The translations under genes and the position numbers were made by a program. Positions 34,668-44,253 of a stretch of 64,000 bases of DNA are shown piece by piece. Source of the DNA: Paraburkholderia haematera (GTDB lineage: Bacteria > Pseudomonadota > Gammaproteobacteria > Burkholderiales > Burkholderiaceae); assembly GCF_905220975.1 (NCBI RefSeq), contig NZ_CAJNBK010000019.1, forward strand, positions 62,001-126,000, in the 5' to 3' direction. The notes beneath the pieces are model-generated. The model saw only the letters and a program-made list of their open reading frames with translations. It searched no databases and was not told the DNA's origin. Position 1 is the first letter of the stretch. Every line of letters begins with the position of its first letter.

Positions 34668-36236
34668 ATGAAACCCGCCCCGTCCTGCCGCCTGACCCTC
34701 GCCTGCGCGCTGATCGTGTCAATGAGCGTGGCGCTGTCTGGTTGCATGACAGTCGGGCCCGACTTCAAACAGCCGGACGTGACGCTGGAAAACCAGTGGC
34801 TCGAGAGCTTGCCTCATCAGGCACAGGCCGCGCCCGCCGCTCAGGCGGCCTGGTGGGCCGCGTTTAACGATCCGGTGTTGAGCGCGCTGGAACAGCGCGC
34901 GTATGAGCGCAACCTGTCGCTGCAAGTGGCGGGTTTGCACATTTTCAAGGCGCGCGCGCAACTCGCGACCAGTGCGGAGAATCTGCTGCCGCAATCGGGC
35001 AGCGTCTCAGCCGGCGCGGACCATATCAATACGAGCGGCGTCGGTCCCATTCCGCCGGCGCATCTGTGGGCCGAGCATCTGCGTGCGAACGTCGGCTGGG
35101 AAATCGACTTCTGGGGCAAGTACCGCCGGCAGATCGAATCGGACCGCGCACAACTGCGTGTATCGGAAGCCGCGTATGACAACTCGCTCGTGTCGCTGTT
35201 CGCCGATGTCGCCAATGCGTACATCGATCTGCGCGCGCTCGAGCAGCGTATCGTGGTGGCGCAGCAGAACCTGAAGGCGGTGCAGCAGAGTCTTACGCTG
35301 ACCCAGGCGCGCTACAAACGCGGCGCGTCGACTCAGCTCGATGTCGAACAGGCCGCCACGCTGGTGGCCGAAACCGAGGCGGCGATTCCACCGCTCATCA
35401 AGGCACGCGCGCAAGACCGCGACACGCTCGCCGTGCTGCTCGCGGATCCCCCCGACGCCGTCGACGCGCAACTCAAAGGCAGCACGGCGATTCCCGTGCC
35501 GCCAACGCAGATCGACGTGGGGATTCCCGCCGATCTGTTGCGCCGCCGTCCCGATGTGCGCCAGGCCGCGCTCAACGCAGCGGCGCAATCGGCGCTGATC
35601 GGCGCGGCCAAGGCGAAGCTGTACCCGTCGCTATCGTTGACGGGGCTGTTCGGGCTTTCGTCGGGCGAGCAGCACGGTATCGGACTGACGCAATGGGGCA
35701 GCAAGACCATCGGCCTCTTTTCGGCGGGCGTGACGCTGCCGATCTTCGATCGCGGCCAATTAAAAAACGCCGTGCGGATTCAGGACGCCGCCTTCCAGGA
35801 GGCCGTGCTCGACTATCAGAACACGGTGCTACAAGCGCAGAAAGAAGTGGAAGACGCCATTGCCGCGCTGCGCACCTCGCTCGATGCGCTGGCGGCGTCG
35901 TCGCGTGCGTCCGATGCGTCGCAACGTGCTTTGAAGCTCGCCAATATCCAGTATCGCGCCGGCTCGGTCACGTACGACACGGTGATCGACGCATCGCGTT
36001 CGGTGTTGCGCGACGGCGACTCGCTCGCGCAGAACCAGGGAATCGCCGCGCTCGCGGCGGTGTCGTTGTATCGCGCGTTGGGTGGCGGCTGGGAAGTGGC
36101 GCAAGGGCAGCAGGTGGTGAGCGAACAGATTGCCGAACAGATGGCGCAGCGCACGGACTGGGGGCGGTTGCTGAATCCGCCGGCGAATTCCGCGCTGGCG
36201 CGCACTAGTGGAGACCGGCTCGATAATGCGAAATAA
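34668..36236 (+). CDS. RND efflux outer-membrane lipoprotein, pump 2
   Basis: OprM/NodT-type channel of 522 residues. The signal ends with lipobox LSGC (VSMSVALSGCMTVGPDF). Two efflux repeats are visible: NVGWEIDFWGKYRRQIESDR in the first and IPADLLRRRPDVRQAALNAA in the second. A GGAG lies a dozen bases before the ATG. It is the first gene of pump 2 and overlaps the adaptor gene. The order of outer-membrane protein first differs from both other RND operons here. Confidence 0.93.
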   Translation: MKPAPSCRLTLACALIVSMSVALSGCMTVGPDFKQPDVTLENQWLESLPHQAQAAPAAQAAWWAAFNDPVLSALEQRAYERNLSLQVAGLHIFKARAQLATSAENLLPQSGSVSAGADHINTSGVGPIPPAHLWAEHLRANVGWEIDFWGKYRRQIESDRAQLRVSEAAYDNSLVSLFADVANAYIDLRALEQRIVVAQQNLKAVQQSLTLTQARYKRGASTQLDVEQAATLVAETEAAIPPLIKARAQDRDTLAVLLADPPDAVDAQLKGSTAIPVPPTQIDVGIPADLLRRRPDVRQAALNAAAQSALIGAAKAKLYPSLSLTGLFGLSSGEQHGIGLTQWGSKTIGLFSAGVTLPIFDRGQLKNAVRIQDAAFQEAVLDYQNTVLQAQKEVEDAIAALRTSLDALAASSRASDASQRALKLANIQYRAGSVTYDTVIDASRSVLRDGDSLAQNQGIAALAAVSLYRALGGGWEVAQGQQVVSEQIAEQMAQRTDWGRLLNPPANSALARTSGDRLDNAK

Positions 36237-37380
36237 CAACCTGACAAACAGGGGCGGGGCGCGGCGTAGCGCGGCAAACAGGCACGTCGGAGCGAGGCTT
36301 TGCATCGTGCTGGCCGTGGCGTTAGCGCTGGCCGCGTGCCACGACGGCGGCGCGCCTGCTGCGCAATCGGCGCAATCCACGCAATCGGCACCCTTGCCGC
36401 AAGTGAGCGTGACGCGGCCGATGTCGCGCGAGGTGCGCGAACAGCTCGACCTGAGCGGCACCGTCGCGCCCTCGGCGAGTGTCACGCTCGTGGCGCGCGT
36501 GCAAGGCGTGCTGAAGGAGATCGGCTTTACCGATGGCGCTTATGTCAAGCAAGGGCAGGTGCTGTTTCGCATCGAGCCGGATACGTATCGTGCGCAACTG
36601 ACCTACGACCAGGCAGCGCTCGACAACGCCAATCAGGAACTGGTCCGGCAAAAGCAGCTCACCTCCGATAACGCGACCTCCGAATCGACGCTGCAAAAAG
36701 CACAGACCACTCGCGACCAGGCGCTCGCCAAACGCGACATGTCGCGTATCAATCTCAACTACACGGAAATACGCGCGCCCTTTGGCGGACGCATCGGTGC
36801 GCGCGCATTGGATGTCGGTAATCTGGTGGGCGCTTCGGACTCCACGAAGCTCGCTACGTTGGACCGTATTCAGCCGGTGTACGTGAATTTCACGCTCAAC
36901 GAGCGCGACGCGAATCGCATCGGGATTTTTACGCAGCCGCCGCGCACGGTGCGGGTCAATGTGCTCGGCGCGGCCGGCGGTGAGGGGCAGGGTGAGGACG
37001 CCGCACTCGAATTCGTCGACACACGGGTCGATCCGGACAGCGGGGCGGTCAAGCTGCGCGCCGATATCGTCAACCAGGACGCGCATCTGATTCCGGGCAT
37101 GTCAGTCGAAGTGCATATTCCCGCCGGTGCGCCGCATAACGTGTTGCTGGTGCCGGATACCGCATTGCTGCGTGAGCAGGCGGGTGCGTCGGTGCTGACC
37201 GTGAACAGTGCGGGCGTGATCGAAAAACGCGCGGTGGTTACGGGTGGTCTGTACGGTTCGCAGCGGGCCGTCACCTCGGGTCTCAATGCGAGCGACCAGG
37301 TTGTGACCGGCGGCGCGCTGGCCGTCGCACCCGGCGCCAAAGTGCAGGTGGTCGCCGCCGCGGCGCTGGGCCAGTCATGA
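36226..37380 (+). CDS. RND efflux periplasmic adaptor lipoprotein, pump 2
   Basis: Adaptor of 384 residues from ATG 36226; a GTG at 36208 would add six residues. The signal ends with lipobox LAAC (AVALALAACHDGG), so it is anchored by lipid, unlike the pump 1 adaptor. ARVQGVLKEIGFTDGAYVKQ and IRAPFGGRIGARALDVGNLV are the lipoyl halves around an alpha-hairpin, and PGMSVEVHIP lies in the barrel. It overlaps the outer-membrane gene by 11 bases and the permease gene by 4. Confidence 0.92.
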   Translation: MRNNNLTNRGGARRSAANRHVGARLCIVLAVALALAACHDGGAPAAQSAQSTQSAPLPQVSVTRPMSREVREQLDLSGTVAPSASVTLVARVQGVLKEIGFTDGAYVKQGQVLFRIEPDTYRAQLTYDQAALDNANQELVRQKQLTSDNATSESTLQKAQTTRDQALAKRDMSRINLNYTEIRAPFGGRIGARALDVGNLVGASDSTKLATLDRIQPVYVNFTLNERDANRIGIFTQPPRTVRVNVLGAAGGEGQGEDAALEFVDTRVDPDSGAVKLRADIVNQDAHLIPGMSVEVHIPAGAPHNVLLVPDTALLREQAGASVLTVNSAGVIEKRAVVTGGLYGSQRAVTSGLNASDQVVTGGALAVAPGAKVQVVAAAALGQS

Positions 37381-40300
37381 TCCGCTTCTTCGTCGAGCGT
37401 CCGGTCCTCGCCAATGTGATCGCGTTGATCGTGATGCTGCTCGGCGCCGTCGCGCTGATCAACTTGCCGATCGCGCAGTATCCGCCGATTACGCCGCCGA
37501 CCGTGCAGGTTGTCGCACGCTTTCCGGGCGCGAGCGCGGCGACCGTGATCGACCGCGTGGCGTTGCCGATCGAAACGCAGGTGAATGGCGTGGAAAACGC
37601 GCTTTACATGCAATCGACCAGCACGAACGACGGCACCTATACGCTCACCGTCACCTTCGCCGTCGGCACGGACGTCGATAAAGCGCAGGTACTGGTGCAA
37701 AACCGCGTTTCGGCCGCCACCGCGCAATTGCCGCAAGCGGTGCAGCAGCAGGGCGTGACCGTGCGCAAGCGCTCCACGGCGATCCTGCAGTTGTACACGC
37801 TGCAGTCGCCAGACCCGAAATACGACACGCTGTTTCTGAGCAACTACGCGGTGATTTATCTGCGCGATACGCTGGCGCGTTTGCCGGGTGTCGGCGACGT
37901 CACCGTGTTCGGCACGGGGCAGTACAGCATGCGCGTATGGCTCGATCCGCAGAAGCTGAGCGAGCGCAATCTGAGCGCAGCCGATGTGATGCAAGCGATC
38001 CAGAGTCAAAGCAAGGACGTGAGCGCGGGCCAGCTCGGCTCCGAGCCGAATGCCGGCGGCCAGGCGTTCCAGCTCACGGTGAACATGCAGGGCGCGCTCT
38101 CCGATCCGCACGAGTTCGACGACATCATCATCAAGGCCGATTCAAACAATGGTGGCCACTTCGTTCGCATTCGCGATGTGGGCCGCACCGAACTGGGCTC
38201 GTCGAGTTACGGACAATTCTTCAATATCGACGGCAAACCCGCTGCGGGTATTGCGATCTATCAACTACCCGAGGCCAACGCGCTGGAGGTGGGCAATGCC
38301 GTGAAGGCAACCATGGCGCGTCTCGCCAGGGACATGCCGAAGGGCGTGAACTATCAATTGCCGTTCGATACGACGATCTTCGTGCGGCAGTCGGTGATCG
38401 ACGTGTACAAGACCCTGTTCGAAGCCGCGTTGCTGGTGCTCGCCGTGATCCTGCTGTTCCTGCAGAACTGGCGCGCGATGCTGGTGCCCGCCACGACGAT
38501 TCCGGTGACGATCATCGGCACGTTCGGTGCGATTTACATGCTCGGTTTTTCGATCAATCTGTTGACGCTGTTCGCGATCGTGCTGGCGATCGGCATCGTG
38601 GTGGACGACGCGATCGTGGTGGTCGAAGGGATTACGCAGCATATCGAGCAGGGCAAAACGCCGAAGCAGGCCGCCATCGACGCGATGCACGAGTTGCTCG
38701 GGCCGATTGTCGGTATCACGCTGGTGCTGATCTCGGTGTTTCTGCCGTCGGCGTTTCTCGGCGGCGTCACCGGGCAGATGTACCGGCAGTTCGCGCTGGT
38801 TGTCGTCGCAACGACGATAATCAGCGCGATCAACGCGGTCACGCTGAAGCCGGTGCAGAGCGTACGCTGGCTGCGCCACGCGCGGCCCGGCAAGCCGAAC
38901 ATCGTGTATCGCGTGTTCGACAAGGGGTATGCCCGCGTCGAAGGCGTCTATGTACGGATCGTTTCGTGGTTCGTGCAGCGCTGCGGGCTGGCGCTCGTCA
39001 TCGCGCTGGTGCTCGGGGCGGCGTCTGCATTTCTGCTGACGCGTGTGCCCACCAGTTTCATTCCGCTCGAAGATCAGGGCTATATCCTGATCGCCGCGCA
39101 ACTGGCGGATGCCGCTTCGCTCGAACGTACCCGCGAGGCGAGCGCCCAGATAGAAAAACGTATCGGCGCGATTCCCGGCGTGAGCCACGTGGTGTCGATC
39201 GGCGGCATCTCGCCGCTCGACAACAACGCATCGCTGCCGAATTCCGCGCTGATCTACGTCACGCTCGACGACTGGAGCAAGCGCGGCAAAGGCGAGGATC
39301 TTCGCTCGCTCTATTTGCGCATGAATGACGAACTCGCGAAACTGCCCGACGTACGCTCCGTGGTGATCGTGCCGCCGCCGATTCAGGGCCTGGGCAATAG
39401 CGGCGGCGTGCAGATGCAGGTGATGCTCACGGACGGCTCGCAAAACTATCAGCGGCTGCAGGACGCCACCAACACGCTGATCGCCAACGTCTCGAAGCGG
39501 CCCGAATTGCAGCGCGTGTTCAGCCCGTTTCGCGCGGCCGTGCCGACCGTCGAACTCACGCTCGATCGGGCCAAGGCCGAGTCGCTGCAGGTGCCGGTCG
39601 GCAATGTGTTCGACCTGCTGCAGGATTACGTCGGCTCCAGCTACGTGAACCAGTTCACGACGTTCAACCATACGTTCCCCGTATTCGTGCAGGCCGACGG
39701 CGCGTTTCGCCGCCAAACCGACGACATTCGCCGTTTGCAGATACGCAGCAACAGCGGGCATATGGTGGAACTGGGCACCTTTATCGACGCGCATGCGAGC
39801 GTAGGCCCCGCCGTGGCGACGCTGTACAACCTGGCGCCGGCCGCTGCCATCAACGGCATTCCGGCGAACGGCTATAGCACCGGCCAGGCGATCGCCGCGC
39901 TCGAGCAGGAGGCCGCGCGCGCGCTGCCCGCGGGTATCGGCTACGAATGGACCGCGATGTCGTATCAGGAGAAACTGGTCGGCAATTCGGCTTATTGGGT
40001 GTTTGCCGTGGGCGTATTGCTGGTGTTCTGCGTGCTGGCTGCCCAATACGAAAGCTGGTTGTTGCCGGTGGCGGTGGTGCTCGCCGTGCCGATCGCGTTG
40101 CTCGGTACGGCCGGTACGCTTGCCGCGCTCGGCGCGGCTAATAATCTGTACACGCAGATCGGCCTCGTGCTGCTGATCGCTTTGTCGGCGAAGAATGCGA
40201 TTCTGATCGTCGAGTTCGCGCGGCATCTGCGCGCGCAGGGCGTGAGCATCGCCGAGGCCGCGGTGGAAGCGGCGCGACTGCGATTCCGGCCGATCATGAT

Positions 40301-40508
40301 GACCTCGTTCGCGTTCATTCTCGGCGTGGTACCGCTCGTGATCGCCACCGGCGCGAGTGCGAGCGCACGCCGTTCGCTTGGTATTGCGGTATTTTCGGGG
40401 ATGCTTGCTTCAACGTGCATCGCCGTGCTGTTCATTCCGTCGATCTACGTGCTGTTGCAGCGCCAGGCCGAACGGCACGCGGCGCGGCATGCACCGCCCG
40501 ACGCCTAA
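37377..40508 (+). CDS. RND efflux permease (HAE1/AcrB family), pump 2
   Basis: Full-length transporter of 1043 residues with 12 TM helices and two porter loops. The opening MIRFFVERPVLANVIALIVM is typical of the family. TM4 has the acidic pair in GIVVDDAIVVVEGI, TM10 the lysine in ALSAKNAILIVEFA, and RFRPIMMTSFAFILGVVPL supplies Arg and Thr, so the proton relay is complete. Start overlaps the adaptor stop (ATGA). Likely a multidrug exporter; the substrate is unknown. Confidence 0.95.
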   Translation: MIRFFVERPVLANVIALIVMLLGAVALINLPIAQYPPITPPTVQVVARFPGASAATVIDRVALPIETQVNGVENALYMQSTSTNDGTYTLTVTFAVGTDVDKAQVLVQNRVSAATAQLPQAVQQQGVTVRKRSTAILQLYTLQSPDPKYDTLFLSNYAVIYLRDTLARLPGVGDVTVFGTGQYSMRVWLDPQKLSERNLSAADVMQAIQSQSKDVSAGQLGSEPNAGGQAFQLTVNMQGALSDPHEFDDIIIKADSNNGGHFVRIRDVGRTELGSSSYGQFFNIDGKPAAGIAIYQLPEANALEVGNAVKATMARLARDMPKGVNYQLPFDTTIFVRQSVIDVYKTLFEAALLVLAVILLFLQNWRAMLVPATTIPVTIIGTFGAIYMLGFSINLLTLFAIVLAIGIVVDDAIVVVEGITQHIEQGKTPKQAAIDAMHELLGPIVGITLVLISVFLPSAFLGGVTGQMYRQFALVVVATTIISAINAVTLKPVQSVRWLRHARPGKPNIVYRVFDKGYARVEGVYVRIVSWFVQRCGLALVIALVLGAASAFLLTRVPTSFIPLEDQGYILIAAQLADAASLERTREASAQIEKRIGAIPGVSHVVSIGGISPLDNNASLPNSALIYVTLDDWSKRGKGEDLRSLYLRMNDELAKLPDVRSVVIVPPPIQGLGNSGGVQMQVMLTDGSQNYQRLQDATNTLIANVSKRPELQRVFSPFRAAVPTVELTLDRAKAESLQVPVGNVFDLLQDYVGSSYVNQFTTFNHTFPVFVQADGAFRRQTDDIRRLQIRSNSGHMVELGTFIDAHASVGPAVATLYNLAPAAAINGIPANGYSTGQAIAALEQEAARALPAGIGYEWTAMSYQEKLVGNSAYWVFAVGVLLVFCVLAAQYESWLLPVAVVLAVPIALLGTAGTLAALGAANNLYTQIGLVLLIALSAKNAILIVEFARHLRAQGVSIAEAAVEAARLRFRPIMMTSFAFILGVVPLVIATGASASARRSLGIAVFSGMLASTCIAVLFIPSIYVLLQRQAERHAARHAPPDA

Positions 40509-40524
40509 CCCGAGGAGCTTTCGT

Positions 40525-41238
40525 ATGGATCGCCCCGCAAAAATCATTGTGCTCGACGACGAAGCCGAACTGCGCAACATGCTGCAGCGTTTCCTGCGCG
40601 GCCACGGTTTCGAGGTGCGGATCGCGGAAGACGGCAAGCGGCTCGACCGCTATCTGGAGCGCGAGCCGTTCGATCTGCTGGTGCTCGATCTGATGATCGG
40701 CGAAGAAGACGGCCTCGAAATCTGCGCCCGTTTGCGCGCGCAAGGGCAGACGTTGCCGATCCTGATGCTGACCGCCAAGGGCGATCCGCTCGACAGGGTG
40801 GTCGGCCTCGAAACCGGCGCCGACGACTATCTCGCCAAACCGTTCCTGCCGCGTGAACTGGTGGCGCGGATCAATGCGCTGCTGCGCCGCCAGAAGATCG
40901 CGTCGGGGGACGTCACCGTGACCTCGCAGAGCGTGCGTTTCGGCGATTTCAGTCTCGACGTCGGCAAGCAGCAGTTGTCGCGCGCTGGAGAACTGCTGGA
41001 GCTTCACTCGGCGCAGATGCTGCTGCTGGTCGCGCTGGCTTCGTCGCCGAACCGGCCCGTGAGCCGGGACAATCTGCTGGCGCGCGCCCGTGGGCGGGAG
41101 CACGATGCGCTCGATCGCAGCATCGACGTGCAGGTGTTGCGGCTCAGACAGATCGTTGAGGACGATCCGTCCAAGCCGCGCTTCATCAAGACCGTGTGGG
41201 GTGTCGGCTACATGCTGGTCGCGGACGTCGACTCATGA
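40525..41238 (+). CDS. OmpR-family response regulator, pump 2 operon
   Basis: Response regulator of 237 residues. GAGGAG lies eight bases before ATG 40525. The receiver has DDE (11-13), phospho-acceptor Asp55 (LLVLD) and Lys105 (YLAKPFLPREL). The winged-helix domain includes LSRAGELLELHSAQMLLLV and FIKTVWGVGYMLV. It sits 16 bp after the pump 2 permease, so co-transcription and control of the pump are likely. It is coupled to the kinase by an ATGA overlap. Confidence 0.94.
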   Translation: MDRPAKIIVLDDEAELRNMLQRFLRGHGFEVRIAEDGKRLDRYLEREPFDLLVLDLMIGEEDGLEICARLRAQGQTLPILMLTAKGDPLDRVVGLETGADDYLAKPFLPRELVARINALLRRQKIASGDVTVTSQSVRFGDFSLDVGKQQLSRAGELLELHSAQMLLLVALASSPNRPVSRDNLLARARGREHDALDRSIDVQVLRLRQIVEDDPSKPRFIKTVWGVGYMLVADVDS

Positions 41239-42626
41239 CGCGCGCCTGGCTGCCGAGGCTGCTCCCGAAAACGCTATTGACGCGCAATATCGTCCTGCTG
41301 ATCGTGCTGGTGATGCTGAGCCAGATCTGCGCGCTCGGCGTGTTGATGCATTACGTGCAGCGCCCTCGCGTCGAACGCGCGGCGGCTGTGTTTGCGACCT
41401 ACGTGAAGACGATGGATCAGTTGCTCGCCGCCACGCCGCCTGGCGCGCGCGCTGCATTGACCGCACGTCTGGACGCCCGCACGGCGCTACCCAGCGAGGC
41501 CACCGTCGAACCCGCGCCCAGTTTGATGCTCGCCTATCGTACGTACCAACGCAGCGTCTTTCTCGACAGCTTGCGCGAGCATCTGCCTGTCGACATGCCC
41601 GCGCTCTGGCAGTCCGAAGGCGGTCAACGGTTGTGGATTCGCATGCATGCGCCGGCCGATGCGCCGCGCGCGCCGTACTGGATCGCGCTGCCGATTCCAG
41701 AGGACGCGCAAGGCGCCGGGCTCGACGCCGCGATCCTGCTGTCGCTCGGACTGGGCGCGCTGGCGGCGCTGACCGGTTATGTGATCCAGCGCCACCTCAA
41801 CCAGCCGCTCCAGCAGTTGACGCAGGCGGCGCGCCGCGTCAGCGCCGGTGAAACGCCCGCACCGCTGCCGACCGACGGTCCTACCGAAATCGCCACGGTG
41901 AGCAGTGCTTTCAATCAGATGACGCATGCGCTGCAGCAAGCCGAGGCGACGCGCGCGCTGATGCTGGCGGGCATTTCACACGACATCCGCACGCCGCTCA
42001 CCAAATTGCGGCTCTCGATGGCCATGGCCATGCCGGACGGCAGCGACAGCAGCTTTGTGGTCGCCGCGGAGTCCTATCTGGACCAGATCGAGACGATCTT
42101 GCAGCAGTTCATGGATTACGCGGGCAGTGGCGAGCGTGAACCGGCTGAAGCTGGCGATCTCAATGCGCTGATCGAGCGGCTCGCCGGCGATTTCGCGGGG
42201 CTCGGTCACGAGTTTGCGTTGTCGCTCGCGGTTTTGCCGGCGGTTGCGTATCGGCCGATCAGCATGATGCGGCTCCTGATGAACCTCATGCAGAACGCGA
42301 TCGTATACGGCGGCAGCGGGCTCGCCGTACGGAGTTGGGCTACCGGCGAAGCCGCGTATGTCGCGGTCGGCGATCGCGGCAAAGGGCTAACGGCCGAGGA
42401 ACTGGAACAGCTAAAAGCGCCGTTTCAACGTGGCCGCAATGCTCGCGCGCATAGCGGCGGGACTGGGCTGGGGCTTGCGATTGTCGAGCGGATCGCGCGG
42501 TTGCACGGCGGCGGCGTGCAGTTTCATGCGCGCGAGGGCGGCGGGCTGGAGGTGTGGGTGGTATTGCCGCTCATTGCCTATCCAGCCACGCATCCAGTCC
42601 CACCCGGAACGCCACACCCGCGATAA
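41235..42626 (+). CDS. Sensor histidine kinase, EnvZ-like, pump 2 operon
   Basis: Kinase of 463 residues. TM1 is about 17-40, a periplasmic domain of about 120 residues follows, TM2 is about 163-185, then HAMP, and the phospho-acceptor is His249 (LAGISHDIRTPLTKLR), an EnvZ-type H box. The catalytic domain shows NLMQNAIVYGG, VGDRGKGL and GGTGLGLAIVERIARLHGG. The last 56 bases overlap, in antisense, the coding end of the small membrane protein on the other strand. Confidence 0.93.
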   Translation: MTRAWLPRLLPKTLLTRNIVLLIVLVMLSQICALGVLMHYVQRPRVERAAAVFATYVKTMDQLLAATPPGARAALTARLDARTALPSEATVEPAPSLMLAYRTYQRSVFLDSLREHLPVDMPALWQSEGGQRLWIRMHAPADAPRAPYWIALPIPEDAQGAGLDAAILLSLGLGALAALTGYVIQRHLNQPLQQLTQAARRVSAGETPAPLPTDGPTEIATVSSAFNQMTHALQQAEATRALMLAGISHDIRTPLTKLRLSMAMAMPDGSDSSFVVAAESYLDQIETILQQFMDYAGSGEREPAEAGDLNALIERLAGDFAGLGHEFALSLAVLPAVAYRPISMMRLLMNLMQNAIVYGGSGLAVRSWATGEAAYVAVGDRGKGLTAEELEQLKAPFQRGRNARAHSGGTGLGLAIVERIARLHGGGVQFHAREGGGLEVWVVLPLIAYPATHPVPPGTPHPR

Positions 42627-42837
42627 CCGGCACGGTCATCATCAGAATGATGCCGAAGTTGGGAACCTCGTCGCCGTAAGTGATCGGACCGTAGAGCACG
42701 ACGGTCGAAACGATCGCGAAGACCACGACGCCGACCGCAACCATCAGAAGATTACGCGACACAATGGACAGATCCTTGTGCTTTGCCTTGCCCGGCTCGG
42801 TGCTGGCAGTGGGGACTTCGTCGTGATGGGCGGGCAT
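42571..42837 (-). CDS. Small two-TM membrane protein, function unknown
   Basis: An 88-residue protein with a polar N-terminus (about 1-25, His/Glu/Lys-rich) and two hydrophobic segments (LLMVAVGVVVFAIVSTVVLY and FGIILMMTVPVIAGVAF). The ATG at 42837 is chosen because the longer frame upstream is not protein-like. Its 3' end overlaps the kinase gene by 56 bases. Monocistronic. I do not recognise the family. Confidence 0.7.
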   Translation of the reverse strand: MPAHHDEVPTASTEPGKAKHKDLSIVSRNLLMVAVGVVVFAIVSTVVLYGPITYGDEVPNFGIILMMTVPVIAGVAFRVGLDAWLDRQ

Positions 42838-43006
42838 GATGGTTCTCGTGGCTGGATGAAGTGCCGCGCGAGACGCGGCTGCAAATGCAACTTCTGAACG
42901 CAGTGACAAAGCGTAACGACAAAGCGCTGCTACAAAGCGCGGCGATGAATCGAGCACCGGGCGGCGCGCGATTGCATCATACCTGGGGTCGTTCGTGCCG
43001 CACACA

Positions 43007-43366
43007 TCACGCCGCGCCGGCCAGCAATCCCGCGGCGACGATCACCAGCACGAGGGCGGCAATCGCGCTGAATTGGTAGTCGCGTTGATGCAGGAACATC
43101 CCTAACATCAATATAAGCCGCATTACCGGCAGCAGGATGAAAAGCGCGATGCCAATCGTCACAATATGCGTGCCGGCCGTCATTGAAAGCAGTCCGGGGT
43201 GCGCTCGCATGCCGGGCAGCGCGCTTTCAAGGTGGTTTTTCAGGCCGCCTGGCAGGCTGATTGCAAGGCCGGCCGCAATCGTGGCCGTCGCCACCCATGT
43301 GCCGTAGTGCAGGAGTTTCGCAAGCCAGTGTTCGAGCCGCCCCCCGGCCGGCGCGATGCGGCTCAT
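43007..43366 (-). CDS. DUF1634 membrane protein
   Basis: A 119-residue protein with three TM segments (WVATATIAAGLAISL, HIVTIGIALFILLPVMRLIL, FSAIAALVLVIVAAGLLAG). It matches the DUF1634 pattern, and such genes commonly sit beside TauE/SafE exporters, as here. The start at 43366 overlaps the tauE-like stop (ATGA), so it is translationally coupled. It may be a small subunit of the exporter. Confidence 0.85.
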   Translation of the reverse strand: MSRIAPAGGRLEHWLAKLLHYGTWVATATIAAGLAISLPGGLKNHLESALPGMRAHPGLLSMTAGTHIVTIGIALFILLPVMRLILMLGMFLHQRDYQFSAIAALVLVIVAAGLLAGAA

Positions 43367-44253
43367 GCCGACGCACCGGAAAGGTGGACGCCGAAGGCTT
43401 CGAGCAGCATCTGCACCGCAAGCACCGTGAGCACCACGACAAAGAGTACGCGCAGCTTGTCGCCCGAGACCCGTGTGAGGATGCGCGCGCCGAGCACGGC
43501 ACCCACCACCGAGCCCAATGCCACCGGGCCGGCGATGGCAGCCACAATCTCGCCGCGCAGGAAGTAAGCGCCGGCGCTGGCTGTCGCCGTCACGCCGATC
43601 ATGAAATTGGACGTGGCGGACGAAACCTTGATCGGCAAGCGCAGCGCCGTATCCATGGCCGGAATCTTGAGGACGCCGCTGCCAATGCCGAGCAACGCCG
43701 AAATCAACCCTGCTCCGACCATCAGGGATAAGCCCAGGGGCACGCGTTGCACGCGATAGTCGACATCGCGTCCTAGCGCACGATCCGGATAGCTTGAATC
43801 CAGACGTAACGAAGCGCCCCACGAACGTGTGCCCGCCGCGTTAGCGCTTTGACTGGCGACCGGGTCGGCACGCCGTGCGAGCATTTGCTGGGCGGAGAGC
43901 AGCAGAATGACGGCAAAAATGAAAAACAGCACAGGCACCGGAATGAGCCCGCTCAACAGCACGCCGGACAATGCGCCCAGCGTGGTGGCGGTTTCCAGCA
44001 CCACGGCGAGGCGAACATTGGTCAAGCGGCCGCGCAGGGAGGGCGCGGCGCCCCCGCACGAACAGGCGATCACCGAAACGATGCTGGCGCCAATCGCGAC
44101 GTGAATATCGAGGTGACCGAACATGGTCAGAATGGGCACGATAAAAATGCCGCTTGCCATGCCGAGCATGCCGCCCAGCGCACTGGCCCCGAACGACACC
44201 GCGAAGAGCCACAGCGTGTAGCTCAGATCCATCGCGGTTTGGACGCCGGTCAT
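43363..44253 (-). CDS. TauE/SafE-family sulfite or organosulfonate exporter
   Basis: Inner-membrane permease of 296 residues with about eight TM helices in two related halves: GGMLGMASGIFIVPILTMFG and SALLGIGSGVLKIPAMDTAL. A cytoplasmic loop separates them (about 130-165). The start overlaps the gntR stop (ATGA), and a second ATG six codons in is possible. It is in a gntR-tauE-DUF1634 operon. Family members export sulfite, sulfoacetate or related anions; the actual substrate is unknown and would be the GntR effector. Confidence 0.9.
   Translation of the reverse strand: MTGVQTAMDLSYTLWLFAVSFGASALGGMLGMASGIFIVPILTMFGHLDIHVAIGASIVSVIACSCGGAAPSLRGRLTNVRLAVVLETATTLGALSGVLLSGLIPVPVLFFIFAVILLLSAQQMLARRADPVASQSANAAGTRSWGASLRLDSSYPDRALGRDVDYRVQRVPLGLSLMVGAGLISALLGIGSGVLKIPAMDTALRLPIKVSSATSNFMIGVTATASAGAYFLRGEIVAAIAGPVALGSVVGAVLGARILTRVSGDKLRVLFVVVLTVLAVQMLLEAFGVHLSGASA

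Noticed and set aside
38265..40226. 653-codon minus-strand frame opposite pump 2 permease
   Set aside because: Antisense shadow; contains repeated His/Gln/Arg runs that mirror Leu/Val/Ala codons of TM helices.
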